A stretch of DNA of 13,974 bases. Origin: Sphingomonadaceae bacterium. GTDB lineage: Bacteria > Pseudomonadota > Alphaproteobacteria > Sphingomonadales > Sphingomonadaceae. Positions within the stretch are counted from its first letter, which is position 1. Each line of letters starts with the position of its first letter. The position numbers were made by a program, and so were the translations under genes. Of the stretch, positions 1 to 7,255 are shown piece after piece. A model generated the notes under the pieces. The model worked only from the letters and a program-made list of their open reading frames with translations. It was not told the origin of the DNA and ran no database searches. Location: positions 1 through 13,974 of the forward strand of contig JACVCM010000083.1 in the NCBI GenBank assembly GCA_016742125.1, written 5' to 3'.

Positions 1-244
1 GGGGGGCCTGTTCCGGGGCCTTCTGTTTGTGGCGGGCGGCGCAGGGGCTCTCAAGGCCGGGCGCCCCTCCAATTTTGCCGCGCAAGCAGAGCGCGCTCCG
101 CGCGCGTCTTTGCCTGTTCCCAGCGAAACAAAATCGGTTCCTCCACCGCCGCTGGCGCGGCGCTTCGCGGCCCTGACACCCGCCGCCCCGCCCGCCCTCT
201 CGAAGCTGTTCTCGATATTGGGAACGGCTTTTGAGGAGTGTGTC
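1..244. other. GC-rich stretch without a supported gene
   Basis: One frame stays open from the window edge into the gene at 245. Its translation is a low-complexity Ala/Pro/Arg-rich string with no recognisable domain, so I treat this stretch as non-coding or as the tail of something outside the window. It holds several small dyads: the perfect palindrome GAGCGCGCTC at 89-98, TTGC/GCAA around 75-85, and GGGCGCCC near 59-66. Such GC-rich palindromic DNA can be protein-binding or replication/transfer-related, but nothing here proves a role. The only clear functional signal is GAGGAG at 233-238, the ribosome binding site of the next gene. Confidence 0.4.
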
Positions 245-604
245 ATGGCAACTATTTCATCCATATCTGAAGCGTCCGACCGCGTGATGGCGAAGCTCAT
301 TTCCGGGCTCGAAATCGAGTTCGGCAGCAGCGCCGCCGAAGGATTGGCGCGTCATTTTCTCGACGCAGAGGAGGTCGATTTTCACTGGGATGCACGGCAA
401 TCTGAATGGTGGCTTGGCGCATATGAGACTCAGGATGACGATGAAATCGAGTTGGATCGTGTGTTGGTCAGTGGCTTTCTTGATCGCCGCTGGTTCGTTG
501 CAACCATCATTATCGATGGCGATGGCAACCCGCACGGGATGCTAGGATGCCGCGATTTCGAGGATGAAAAGTCGGCAATCGAAGCATTCGATAATGCGCG
601 GTGA
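245..604 (+). CDS. Small acidic hypothetical protein upstream of the relaxase
   Basis: This encodes a 119-residue soluble protein that I do not recognise. The ATG at 245 is chosen because GAGGAG at 233-238 sits six bases upstream. The frame is open further left to a GTG at 29, but that extension is low-complexity. The N-terminal third looks helical (ISSISEASDRVMAKLISGLE). The middle is rich in acidic and aromatic residues (FHWDARQSEWWLGAY, then a QDDDEIELD run), and the C-terminal half reads as alternating strands ending in a helix. There is no signal peptide or membrane segment. It is followed 12 bases after its stop by a strong terminator, so it ends its own transcript. Its place just ahead of a relaxase gene suggests an accessory gene of the mobile element, but that is inference from position only. 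Confidence 0.65.
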   Translation: MATISSISEASDRVMAKLISGLEIEFGSSAAEGLARHFLDAEEVDFHWDARQSEWWLGAYETQDDDEIELDRVLVSGFLDRRWFVATIIIDGDGNPHGMLGCRDFEDEKSAIEAFDNAR

Positions 605-616
605 TTGCTTTCAACC

Positions 617-664
617 GGGCCGGAGCGTGGCGTCATCAGGCGTCCATGCTCCGGCCCTTTTTTT
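617..664 (+). terminator. Strong rho-independent terminator
   Basis: The left arm GGGCCGGAGCGTGG (617-630) pairs with CCATGCTCCGGCCC (644-657) over 14 positions, with a single G-U pair. The loop is 13 bases and seven T residues follow (658-664). It ends transcription of the small gene at 245-604 and insulates the relaxase region from it. Confidence 0.9.
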
Positions 665-886
665 GAGCCGAATGTGGAGAAGGAAAGGGAAAAGCGCGGA
701 AAAATTGGAAGGCAAGATAAAAGCTCGGTCTCGCAAGCGTTCCCAAGCGATTGTCTGCACGTCCTTTTTTTGGGAGACAAGGTGCGGAATGGGCCCGAAT
801 TGCGAGACTCTTGGGACCAAAGCGACGCTGGACTGCGGGTTTAGCCAATCTCGCTGGCATTGTTCGCCAACGGCGGCGTTAGCAGC
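665..886. other. Intergenic spacer with interlocking inverted repeats, candidate oriT or relaxase control region
   Basis: This 222-base gap precedes the relaxase start and I see no gene in it. GTCTCGCAA (729-737) has its exact complement TTGCGAGAC at 800-808, and TCCCAAG (741-747) has its complement CTTGGGA at 810-816. The two pairs interleave (A B A' B') rather than nest. A third pair, TTGTCT (751-756) and AGACAA (775-780), forms a hairpin between them. Transfer origins usually lie next to relaxase genes and carry inverted repeats, which makes oriT a reasonable guess. I did not find the IncP-type nic core, so the nick position is unknown. A relaxase autoregulatory site is the main alternative. 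Confidence 0.35.
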
Positions 887-2863
887 ATGACCGACGACAC
901 CGAGTTCACGCCCAAGCTCGGGCGCATCCGCAACAAGGGCGGCAAAAAGACCAAACGCTTCCTGCATCAAGTGCTGGCGGCGAGCGCTTTGGCGGGCGGC
1001 ATCGGAGGCAAAAGAAAGTCCGGTTTTACCGGCGCGCAGTTAGGGCGCGGGGCGAGCATATCGCGGGTCATCGGCGCGGGCGACCGGCTCGCTGGCTATC
1101 GTGCGCGGCGCGGAATCATCAAGGCGCGGATTGTCCGGCTTGGCGGCAAGGGGCTTGCCAATGCGAAGGCGCATCTGCGCTATATCGAGCGCGACGGCAC
1201 CACCCGCGACGGGATGCGCGGCCAGCTCTATTCGCGCGACAATGACGCCACCGATGGCAAGGAATTTCTGGAGCGAGGGAGCGGCGACCGGCACCAGTTC
1301 CGGTTCATTGTCTCGGCCGAGGATGGCGATCAATATGACGATCTCAAACCGCTAACCCGCAGCCTCATGCAGCAGGTCGAAAAGGATTTGGGGACGAAGC
1401 TCGATTGGGCCGCGGTCGATCACTTCAACACCGGCCATCCGCACAGCCATATCATCCTGCGCGGGGTCGATGATCGCGGAAAGGATCTGATCATCGCGCG
1501 CGACTATATGGCGAGCGGAATGCGCGCGCGGTTCGAGCAAATAATCGAGCGCGATCTGGGGCCGCGCACCACGCTGGAAATCGAGCAGCGGCTGCGCCGC
1601 GACATCGAGGCCGAACGGCTGACATCGACCGACCGCGCGTTGCTGCGCGACATGGATGACGAACGCATCGTGTCCAGCCAGCACCGCGATTCCGTGTTCC
1701 AGTCCCTACGCGCCGGGCGATTGCAAAAGCTGGGGGAGTTGGGGCTGGCCGAAGACATGGGCAGCGGGCATTGGAAACTTGCCGACGAACTCGATACCAA
1801 GCTGCGCGCACTTGGCGAGAGCGGCGATATCGTAAAGGCGCTCAACCGCACCCTGAAAGCGAAGGGTCTGGATCGCGCATCCAGCAATCAACGGTTGCAT
1901 CACCTGCCCGGTTTGATCGACAAACCAATTATTGGGCGCATCGTCGCGCGCGGCCTCTCTGACGAGTATCGCGACCGCCACTATCTCATCGTCGATGGCA
2001 TCGACGGTAATGTCCATTATGTCGACATTGGGAAAGCTGATGCGGTTGCACTCATCCCCGAAAATGCCATCGTCGAAATCACGCCACGCAGCGCCGGCGT
2101 CCGCGAATCCGACCACACTATCGCAGCGGTCGCAGCCGCCAATCATGGGCGTTACGATATTGATGCGCATCTAGCCCACGACCCAAGCGCCAGCGAACGC
2201 TTTGCCGAGAGCCATATCCGCCGTCTCGAAGCCATACGGCGCGGAAATGTCGGGGTCGAACGCGCGCTGGACGGCAGCTGGGCCATAGCTCCGGATCATC
2301 TGGAAAAGGTGGCGGCATATGAGGCCAAGTTGGCCAAGGATCGCCCGGTCATCGTCAACACCTTATCGCCATTGTCGCTCGACGCGCAGCGGCAGTTCGA
2401 TGGCGCGACCTGGCTTGATCAGGAGCTGGTGAGCGAAGTGCCCGCGCCGGTTTATGATACGGGGTTCGGCAAGGAAGTGAAGGCAGCAATTGCAGGGCGG
2501 CGGCAATGGTTGATGGCACAAGGTCTTGGTGAGAAGGAGCTCGGACTGTGGAAGCCAACGCCCAAGATGCTTGATGTTTTACGCCGAAGAGAGTTGCTGC
2601 GCGTGGCCGGACAGTTATCGAGCGATCTCGGCTTGAACTTTGTCGAAACCCGCAATGGTGACCGCATTGAAGGCGTGGTCAAACGGCATGTCGATTTTGC
2701 CCAAGGCCGGTTTGCGCTCATAGAAAAATCGCGCGAGTTTACCCTCGTCCCCTGGCGCGAGGTGTTGGAAAAGCAGCTCGGCAAACAGGTCGGCGGCATC
2801 ATGCGCGATGGCTCGGTCAACTGGACCATCGGGCGCGGGCGCGGCGGGCCGGTGATTTCGTAA
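887..2863 (+). CDS. VirD2-like relaxase with C-terminal DUF3363 region
   Basis: This 658-residue mobilisation nuclease would nick one strand at oriT, stay covalently attached through a tyrosine, and lead the DNA into a conjugation channel. The N-terminus (1-80) is basic. The relaxase core spans about 80-230: KAHLRYIERDG (candidate catalytic Tyr near 99), HQFRFIVSAEDG near 136-147, and the metal-binding histidine motif DHFNTGHPHSHIILRG near 178-193 (His179, His186, His188). Residues from about 230 to 658 match the long DUF3363-type tail of these relaxases, ending in a basic stretch. The ATG at 887 is preferred, but its ribosome binding site is weak; a TTG at 860 in the same frame is the alternative. 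Length is normal and the frame is intact, so it is probably functional. No type IV secretion or coupling-protein gene is visible beside it in this window. Confidence 0.9.
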   Translation: MTDDTEFTPKLGRIRNKGGKKTKRFLHQVLAASALAGGIGGKRKSGFTGAQLGRGASISRVIGAGDRLAGYRARRGIIKARIVRLGGKGLANAKAHLRYIERDGTTRDGMRGQLYSRDNDATDGKEFLERGSGDRHQFRFIVSAEDGDQYDDLKPLTRSLMQQVEKDLGTKLDWAAVDHFNTGHPHSHIILRGVDDRGKDLIIARDYMASGMRARFEQIIERDLGPRTTLEIEQRLRRDIEAERLTSTDRALLRDMDDERIVSSQHRDSVFQSLRAGRLQKLGELGLAEDMGSGHWKLADELDTKLRALGESGDIVKALNRTLKAKGLDRASSNQRLHHLPGLIDKPIIGRIVARGLSDEYRDRHYLIVDGIDGNVHYVDIGKADAVALIPENAIVEITPRSAGVRESDHTIAAVAAANHGRYDIDAHLAHDPSASERFAESHIRRLEAIRRGNVGVERALDGSWAIAPDHLEKVAAYEAKLAKDRPVIVNTLSPLSLDAQRQFDGATWLDQELVSEVPAPVYDTGFGKEVKAAIAGRRQWLMAQGLGEKELGLWKPTPKMLDVLRRRELLRVAGQLSSDLGLNFVETRNGDRIEGVVKRHVDFAQGRFALIEKSREFTLVPWREVLEKQLGKQVGGIMRDGSVNWTIGRGRGGPVIS

Positions 2864-2891
2864 TGGCAACTCAGCCGAATTATTCCGAAAG

Positions 2892-2945
2892 TGCGGTTTT
2901 CCCGCAGTGAAATCAGAAAGCGACCGTTTGCGCCGACAAATCGGC
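2892..2945. terminator. Two short hairpins between convergent genes
   Basis: TGCGG/CCGCA (2892-2896 and 2902-2906) and GCCGA/TCGGC (2932-2936 and 2941-2945) form two 5-bp hairpins in the 97-base gap between the ends of the relaxase (plus) and the peptidase gene (minus). They could act as a weak bidirectional terminator. Neither has a convincing T-run, so this is tentative. Confidence 0.25.
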
Positions 2946-2960
2946 AATGCAGTGCGGCAA

Positions 2961-3845
2961 TTATCGACCGTATGCGAACTTGGGAGTGTAACTTTCGATT
3001 AGCGCAGATTCTTCATCTTCGTCATCGTCCGGATCATCGGGCATTTCTTCACTCGAGAAAACGGATAAGGTAAACCCGTAACGGCCTAGCCCGACGACTT
3101 CTTCGTCAAGCTCGCAACCTGCTGGGCCTTCGAACCAATCTTCAAGCGACGTCTGTTGGCACACGTTCCTCCCCATAAGCACATTTTGCGCATCTGCGTT
3201 GAATTCCAACGTAGCAGATTGCGGGAGTTTCGCGCCCTTTCGCGGATAGGTCATTCGCCCAAGCCGCTTAAAACCTTCTGATAAGAATCCGTAGCAGATA
3301 TTCTCGCCTCTACTCACCACTACAGCCATGGGATAAGGGCTGCATTCGGCGGCACGGATCGCGCAAGCGGTCAACGAGCATTTTGAGAGTTCGCTGAGCT
3401 CTGAAATGCCAACCAGTCCAATTTGCCCGTTCCGCAGCGCTTGGGTGACCAGTTTCGTTGGAAGTAACAGTCCAGATGCAAAATGATCCGCTTCTAATTC
3501 AATCGACGATCCGCCCTCGGTGAAGCCGGCACGAGAAATGTGGATGGGTGCAGCCTTCAGAATTTCCGCAGGATGTCCCTCTAAGAAATAATGGCCCAGC
3601 TCATGTCCAACCGTAAATCTTTGAAATCCTTCACTTTCTATCGAGGTCGAATAAAAAATACCGACGTCTTCTCCTGAAAAGATGATTCCCCCGCTGACCC
3701 CGTCCATATCCGGTGGCTTAGCTTCAACGTGAATCTCTACTTTTTCGGCGATCTCGAACGGATCAATTGGAAATGTCGTAAAGCCAAACTCAGCCGCCTT
3801 CTCTTCGCCGCACCTTCGCGCCCAGTTTAGCCGAAATTTTGTCAT
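2961..3845 (-). CDS. capP: CapP-like ImmA/IrrE-family zinc metallopeptidase
   Basis: This is a 294-residue cytosolic peptidase of the ImmA/IrrE (COG2856) family. The zinc site is visible: HELGH at 81-85, followed by ELEADHFASGLLLP around 116-129, which supplies the third ligand glutamate. A C-terminal sensor-like domain (about 165-265) follows, then a strongly acidic tail rich in Asp/Glu at about 266-280. In characterised CBASS operons the CapP peptidase responds to single-stranded DNA and cleaves the paired repressor CapH, turning the operon on; I infer the same role here. Its ATG overlaps the stop of the HTH gene by four bases (ATGA) and has an AAGGAGGG ribosome binding site, so the two proteins are translationally coupled. 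Divergent placement next to a CD-NTase makes CapP more likely than a phage ImmA-type peptidase. The exact name rests on context. Confidence 0.85.
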   Translation of the reverse strand: MTKFRLNWARRCGEEKAAEFGFTTFPIDPFEIAEKVEIHVEAKPPDMDGVSGGIIFSGEDVGIFYSTSIESEGFQRFTVGHELGHYFLEGHPAEILKAAPIHISRAGFTEGGSSIELEADHFASGLLLPTKLVTQALRNGQIGLVGISELSELSKCSLTACAIRAAECSPYPMAVVVSRGENICYGFLSEGFKRLGRMTYPRKGAKLPQSATLEFNADAQNVLMGRNVCQQTSLEDWFEGPAGCELDEEVVGLGRYGFTLSVFSSEEMPDDPDDDEDEESALIESYTPKFAYGR

Positions 3846-4183
3846 CCCTCCTTTTCCGCTTTTCGCTGGTTCATAAGGTCGATCATCATTTGAATGTGCT
3901 CGCGGTCAGCGTTTGACAGCTTATCCTCGTCACGAAATGCCGTCGTTGCTCCCTCAATGCTCTCGGATCGGCCAAGAAGGTAGTCGGAGGCCACGTTAAG
4001 GGCTTTGGCCAAAGCTCGAACATTAGCGAATGATGGCTTTCTCCGATCACGCTCAAAATGCCCAATCGCGGCAGGCTGAAGATATGAAAGCTTGGCTAGC
4101 TCCGCTTGGCTCAGCCCTCGCATTTCCCTTGCAGTAAAAAGCCTTTCGGCAAAAACATCGTAAGTTTCGTCCATCCTTGACAC
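3842..4183 (-). CDS. capH: CapH-like XRE-family HTH repressor
   Basis: This encodes a 113-residue DNA-binding protein. Residues about 9-69 form a classic XRE helix-turn-helix domain: FAERLFTAREMRGLSQAELA, then the recognition-helix region LQPAAIGHFERDRRKPS, then LAKALNVASDYLLGR. The remaining 40 residues are polar and helical (SNADREHIQMMIDLMNQRKAE), suited to dimerisation and a plausible target for the co-encoded peptidase. The start is uncertain: GTG at 4183 (behind a close GGGG) or ATG at 4174, three codons in. It lies divergently from the CBASS core genes, with dyad sequences in between. By analogy with known CapH proteins it should repress both directions until cleaved. A generic phage-type repressor is the alternative, but the pairing with an ImmA/IrrE peptidase and a CD-NTase argues for CapH. 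Confidence 0.85.
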   Translation of the reverse strand: MSRMDETYDVFAERLFTAREMRGLSQAELAKLSYLQPAAIGHFERDRRKPSFANVRALAKALNVASDYLLGRSESIEGATTAFRDEDKLSNADREHIQMMIDLMNQRKAEKEG

Positions 4184-4198
4184 TACCCCGGCAACAAT

Positions 4199-4219
4199 CT
4201 ACTATATACGTTATCGTAG
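4199..4219. promoter_or_regulatory. Dyad over the capH promoter, candidate CapH operator
   Basis: Outer arms CTAC (4199-4202) and GTAG (4216-4219), with inner ATA/TAT matches, give 7 of 10 symmetric pairs around position 4209. On the minus strand the region contains a TATAGT-like -10 box about 20 bases upstream of the capH start. A repressor bound here would autoregulate capHP. The -35 box is poor and binding is not shown. Confidence 0.4.
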
Positions 4220-4229
4220 GGTCACGATG

Positions 4230-4251
4230 GCTGCATCGGCAGCATTTTTTT
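4230..4251 (+). terminator. Hairpin plus T-run inside the divergent control region
   Basis: GCTGC (4230-4234), a four-base loop, GCAGC (4239-4243), then A and seven T residues (4245-4251) form an intrinsic terminator-like element reading rightward. It lies upstream of the predicted CBASS promoter, so it would stop plus-strand transcripts entering from the left (antisense to capHP) before they reach the CD-NTase gene. The stem is only 5 bp, so strength is uncertain. Confidence 0.5.
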
Positions 4252-4257
4252 GATCGA

Positions 4258-4287
4258 TTGTACCTACGAAAAGGTAGTGTTTTATAT
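4258..4287 (+). promoter_or_regulatory. Predicted CBASS promoter with embedded dyad
   Basis: TTGTAC (4258-4263) and TTATAT (4282-4287), 18 bases apart, resemble a sigma-70 promoter about 65 bases ahead of the CD-NTase start. TACCT (4261-4265) and AGGTA (4272-4276) form a dyad between the boxes. The CTAC/GTAG half-sites at 4264-4267 and 4274-4277 repeat the arms of the dyad over the capH promoter, and CCTACGA at 4263-4269 is the complement of TCGTAGG at 4214-4220. This layout fits repression by CapH. Confidence 0.45.
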
Positions 4288-4353
4288 GACGAATCACAAC
4301 AAGGGTCAACACTGATTGCGCAAATTGGGCATACAAGTTCTTGGGAGTAGATT

Positions 4354-5598
4354 ATGGCTTTAAATATTTTCCGCAGCGACGGACGTCCGCAAGATCCTTT
4401 TGGCGATCCACTTGATGCTATTTTAGCTGAGATCGCAGTCAATTTGCAGCTGCCGCCTAGTCTTCATGCCAAGGCCGTTGAACGATATGAAGCGGTTTGT
4501 CGATATATTGATCGCCAGGACAGCCCACTGGAAGGACGAGTATCGAGCTTCTATCCTCAGGGCTCGATGGCGATCGACGCAACCATTTCCACCCGTGGCA
4601 CCGACGATGAATATGATCTCGATGCCGTTGCCGAAATCGCAGGCGGCGATGAAGGCCCTGAGATGTTGCTTGACCTTCTCGAAGATGCCTTGAAGGACTA
4701 TCCCGTCTCGCGGATTGAGCGAAAGACTCGCTGTATCACACTCTATTACGCTGACGGTATGCACCTTGATGTGACGCCCGCTCGCCGACGCGCGCTCAAA
4801 GAAAAGGAAGGTGTGATCGCCCATGCAAAGCAGGGGCGGTCCAGCGAACATCGTTATGTGCCAATGAATGCTTATGGCTTTTGTGCATGGTATAATGACC
4901 GAACGCCAATCGAAGAGCGTTTTGCCATCGCGCTCAACCGCCAACTTTATGTCAAGCACGGCTTTATATTTGAAGCGGCCGAGGTGGAGGAAGTTCCGGA
5001 CCAGACCCCGCTCATTGTCAAGAGCGTCACGACGGTTGCGCTTCAGCTGATAAAGCGTCATCGAAACATTCTCTATGCAGATGCCGCTGGTAGGATGCCG
5101 CCGTCAGTCATGCTGTCTTGCCATGCGGGACATGCTGCAATTCCGGGCATGGGCCTTGCAGACATGGTGATGCGGCAGGCGCGTTGGACGGCGCGAGCAA
5201 TCGATCAGGCTGCGCGCCAGAACAAGCTACTCGAAGTACCCAATCCTGAATTTCAAGATGAATACTTCACCGACCGCTGGCCTGAGAACCAATCGCAGCA
5301 GCAACATTACGCGCGGGCACTCATTACTTTGGCCGATGGTCTGCGGGCCGTACGCGAACAAGGTCTGCAACTCGAAGACCTTCAAGTCTGGCTGCGGGAA
5401 CAGTTCGGACAGCGCGTCGTAAGTCGCTCCGTCGAAGCTTACAACAAGCGGCTTGGCCAGCAAGTTCAGGCCCTTCAGCACGGCTACACTCGGACTGGTG
5501 GCCTTTTCACTCCGTCCGCGCCTGCAATCATCACAGGTGCCAGCGCGCTCGCGCCCGTAGCAGCACGTGCGCACACCAATATGGGGGAGCAGCGCTGA
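4354..5598 (+). CDS. CBASS CD-NTase (cyclic oligonucleotide synthase)
   Basis: This 414-residue nucleotidyltransferase would make a cyclic di- or oligonucleotide alarm signal after phage sensing. The nucleotidyltransferase core shows GS at 70-71 (QGSMAIDATIS), the metal-binding DEYDLD with Asp88 and Asp90, and the third acidic residue Asp139 in MHLDVTP. An OAS-like helical second half contains KSVTTVALQLIKRHR (223-237) followed by PPSVML. The last 35 residues (TGGLFTPSAPAII to GEQR) look like a flexible tail, the part that type II CBASS enzymes offer to the E2 active site. The ATG has a GGGAG ribosome binding site. It is two bases from the E2 gene and heads a cdn-E2-cap5 operon. Clade G (as in Cap5-linked enzymes making 3',2'-cGAMP) is possible, but I cannot assign clade or product from sequence alone. 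Confidence 0.93.
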   Translation: MALNIFRSDGRPQDPFGDPLDAILAEIAVNLQLPPSLHAKAVERYEAVCRYIDRQDSPLEGRVSSFYPQGSMAIDATISTRGTDDEYDLDAVAEIAGGDEGPEMLLDLLEDALKDYPVSRIERKTRCITLYYADGMHLDVTPARRRALKEKEGVIAHAKQGRSSEHRYVPMNAYGFCAWYNDRTPIEERFAIALNRQLYVKHGFIFEAAEVEEVPDQTPLIVKSVTTVALQLIKRHRNILYADAAGRMPPSVMLSCHAGHAAIPGMGLADMVMRQARWTARAIDQAARQNKLLEVPNPEFQDEYFTDRWPENQSQQQHYARALITLADGLRAVREQGLQLEDLQVWLREQFGQRVVSRSVEAYNKRLGQQVQALQHGYTRTGGLFTPSAPAIITGASALAPVAARAHTNMGEQR

Positions 5599-5600
5599 CG

Positions 5601-6050
5601 ATGGTTCTTGGCGTCGATGCTCAGATTGATGCGATGCAGGCGATCTGGCCCAAATTCGCTTTGGTCGCACACAAAGCCGACACGGCATTGTGGGAAGGGC
5701 GGGTTCGACCGCTGTTTCAAACCTATCGGGTCGGCATCTTCTATCGCGTACCGTCGCTCATCGAAAATCTTGACCCTCGACGCCTGCAACCGCGCGTTTC
5801 GATCCTCTCACCGGCTCTGCGGCCGCGTCCTGGCGATCCTGAAGGTCGGTTACCTCACGTCTATTATAGTCCTGGTGGTGACGTGACGCTGTGTCTCTTT
5901 GATGCCGAAGCTGGCGACTGGTCGCCGACCGATCTCATCGCGGAGACGACGGTGCCGTGGACCATAGAATGGCTTGCCGCTTACGAGGGTTGGCGCGCAA
6001 CTGGCAAATGGACAGCTAGTGGACGTCATGTGGAGTCTGCTCATGTCTAA
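5601..6050 (+). CDS. E2-only CBASS ancillary protein (type II-short)
   Basis: This 149-residue protein has the layout of prokaryotic E2-like proteins. An N-terminal helix leads into a beta meander (YRVGIFYRVPS, then PRVSILSPALRPRPGD). Next come PHVYY at 85-89 and the presumed catalytic Cys98 in DVTLCLFD. The typical C-terminal W-P-T-D / PWTIEWLAAYEGWRATGKW helix follows at about 107-137. In type II-short CBASS a lone E2 with no fused E1 forms a thioester with the CD-NTase C-terminus and regulates its activity. No E1 or JAB deconjugase gene is present in this window, which fits that subtype. The gene starts two bases after the CD-NTase stop, with a GGGGGAG box inside the upstream gene, and overlaps the Cap5 start by eight bases. 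All three core proteins are therefore likely made from one transcript. Confidence 0.88.
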   Translation: MVLGVDAQIDAMQAIWPKFALVAHKADTALWEGRVRPLFQTYRVGIFYRVPSLIENLDPRRLQPRVSILSPALRPRPGDPEGRLPHVYYSPGGDVTLCLFDAEAGDWSPTDLIAETTVPWTIEWLAAYEGWRATGKWTASGRHVESAHV

Positions 6051-7176
6051 CACCAAAGCCCCGCAAAGGGTGCAGTCAGCACTTTGGGCGCGCGCAGCCG
6101 GCCGCTGCCAATATCGCGGCTGCAATCGGGACCTAGTCGGCGACCTTATCACAGGAAATAAGGACGCATTGTTTGGATTCATCGCGCATGTTGTGGCGGA
6201 TACTCCGTCAGGACCGCGCGGCGATCCGACTCGCTCGTTGAAGCTAGCCAAAAGTCTGGATAATCTGATGCTGCTATGTCCGATCCACCACAAGTTGATC
6301 GACGTCGACGATGAGGACGGCCATCCCGAATCGCATTTATTGGCAATGAAGTCTGAGCATGAAGGCAGGATAGCTCTACTCACGGGGATTGATGAGGTGC
6401 GAGCATCCCATGTGCTGCGGTTCGGTGCCAGTATTGGCACTAACGAGGCTTTAGTCTCTACGCGCGCCATCTTCGCCGCTATGCCGCCCGAACATCATCC
6501 CGCCAGCCTACAAACGATCGATCTGGAAATGATCGGACATGCATTCACTGACGCTGACCCCGCGTTCTGGGCAATGCAACAAGTCAATCTGCGTCGGAAT
6601 TTCGCTACGCGCATCGGAGGCCGGATTGAACGTCAAGACATCCAGCATCTAAGCGTGTTCGCCCTTGCCCCGCAACCGTTGCTCATCGAGCTCGGCCGCC
6701 TCCTATGCGATATTGTGCCTATGGTCGTGCATCAGCGCCACCGCGAGCCTGCTACATGGATCTGGCAGCGTGATTGCTCCACGATCCGCTATGACCGGGT
6801 TGAGCCTGCTCGCGATCGTACCGGTGCCGTGGCACTGAAGCTCGGTGTCAGCGCAACCATCACCGACGACCGGATTGAACGGGCGGTGGGCGAAGACGCT
6901 GCAATCTGGAGCCTATGCGCCAAACACCCGCATAACGACATCGTGCGATGTCCTGAGGATCAGACCGCTTATAGACAGGCGCTTCGGCTGTTGTTCGATT
7001 CAATTAAAGTACGTCACGGCGAAAACGTGCCAATCCACGTTTTTCCAGCTTTGCCTGCATCTCTCGCCGTTGAAACCGGTAGGGTCTGGATGCCTAAGGC
7101 CGATCCGGAGCTTCGTATATACGATCAGCAACGCGAGCATGGCTTTGTTCCTGCACTTACAATAGGGGTGCTGTAG
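6043..7176 (+). CDS. cap5: Cap5-type HNH-SAVED effector nuclease
   Basis: This 377-residue effector degrades DNA when its SAVED domain binds the cyclic nucleotide made by the adjacent CD-NTase. The N-terminal HNH nuclease has Cys22 and Cys27 (CQYRGC), His49 in GFIAHVVA, and LLCPIHHKLID at 77-87 (Cys79, His82, His83), giving the zinc knuckle and catalytic histidine. A linker around 110-135 leads to a SAVED domain of about 240 residues. Its end carries the familiar run VPIHVFPALPASLAVETGR near 329-347 and LRIYD near 357-361. The ATG at 6043 is chosen over upstream in-frame starts at 5974 and 6028 because GGAG at 6032-6035 precedes it at the right distance and it overlaps the E2 stop (ATGTCTAA), as expected in a coupled operon. 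Length matches known Cap5 proteins. Confidence 0.92.
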   Translation: MSNTKAPQRVQSALWARAAGRCQYRGCNRDLVGDLITGNKDALFGFIAHVVADTPSGPRGDPTRSLKLAKSLDNLMLLCPIHHKLIDVDDEDGHPESHLLAMKSEHEGRIALLTGIDEVRASHVLRFGASIGTNEALVSTRAIFAAMPPEHHPASLQTIDLEMIGHAFTDADPAFWAMQQVNLRRNFATRIGGRIERQDIQHLSVFALAPQPLLIELGRLLCDIVPMVVHQRHREPATWIWQRDCSTIRYDRVEPARDRTGAVALKLGVSATITDDRIERAVGEDAAIWSLCAKHPHNDIVRCPEDQTAYRQALRLLFDSIKVRHGENVPIHVFPALPASLAVETGRVWMPKADPELRIYDQQREHGFVPALTIGVL

Positions 7177-7255
7177 TGAGGCTGATCGCACGGCTTGCGG
7201 CATTTGTAAGCGCGCGCATTTGAATAAAAAACAAGGCAAAAAGAGAGGCGAAACG

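Noticed and set aside
29..244. N-terminal extension of the small gene starting at GTG 29
   Set aside because: The extension is low-complexity Ala/Pro/Arg sequence and a good ribosome binding site sits before the internal ATG at 245.
1352..2829. Several long minus-strand and alternative plus-strand frames across the relaxase gene
   Set aside because: They are opposite-strand or shifted shadows of a GC-rich gene whose own frame has clear relaxase motifs.
4423..5061. 212-codon minus-strand frame opposite the CD-NTase gene
   Set aside because: It lies opposite well-supported catalytic motifs and its translation shows no domain.
5974..6042. Longer start for the HNH-SAVED protein
   Set aside because: It would overlap the E2 gene by 77 bases, and the ATG at 6043 has the better ribosome binding site and starts just before the HNH domain.
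7176..7223. 15-codon GTG frame right after cap5 (MRLIARLAAFVSARI)
   Set aside because: Too short and without supporting signals, although it overlaps the cap5 stop.
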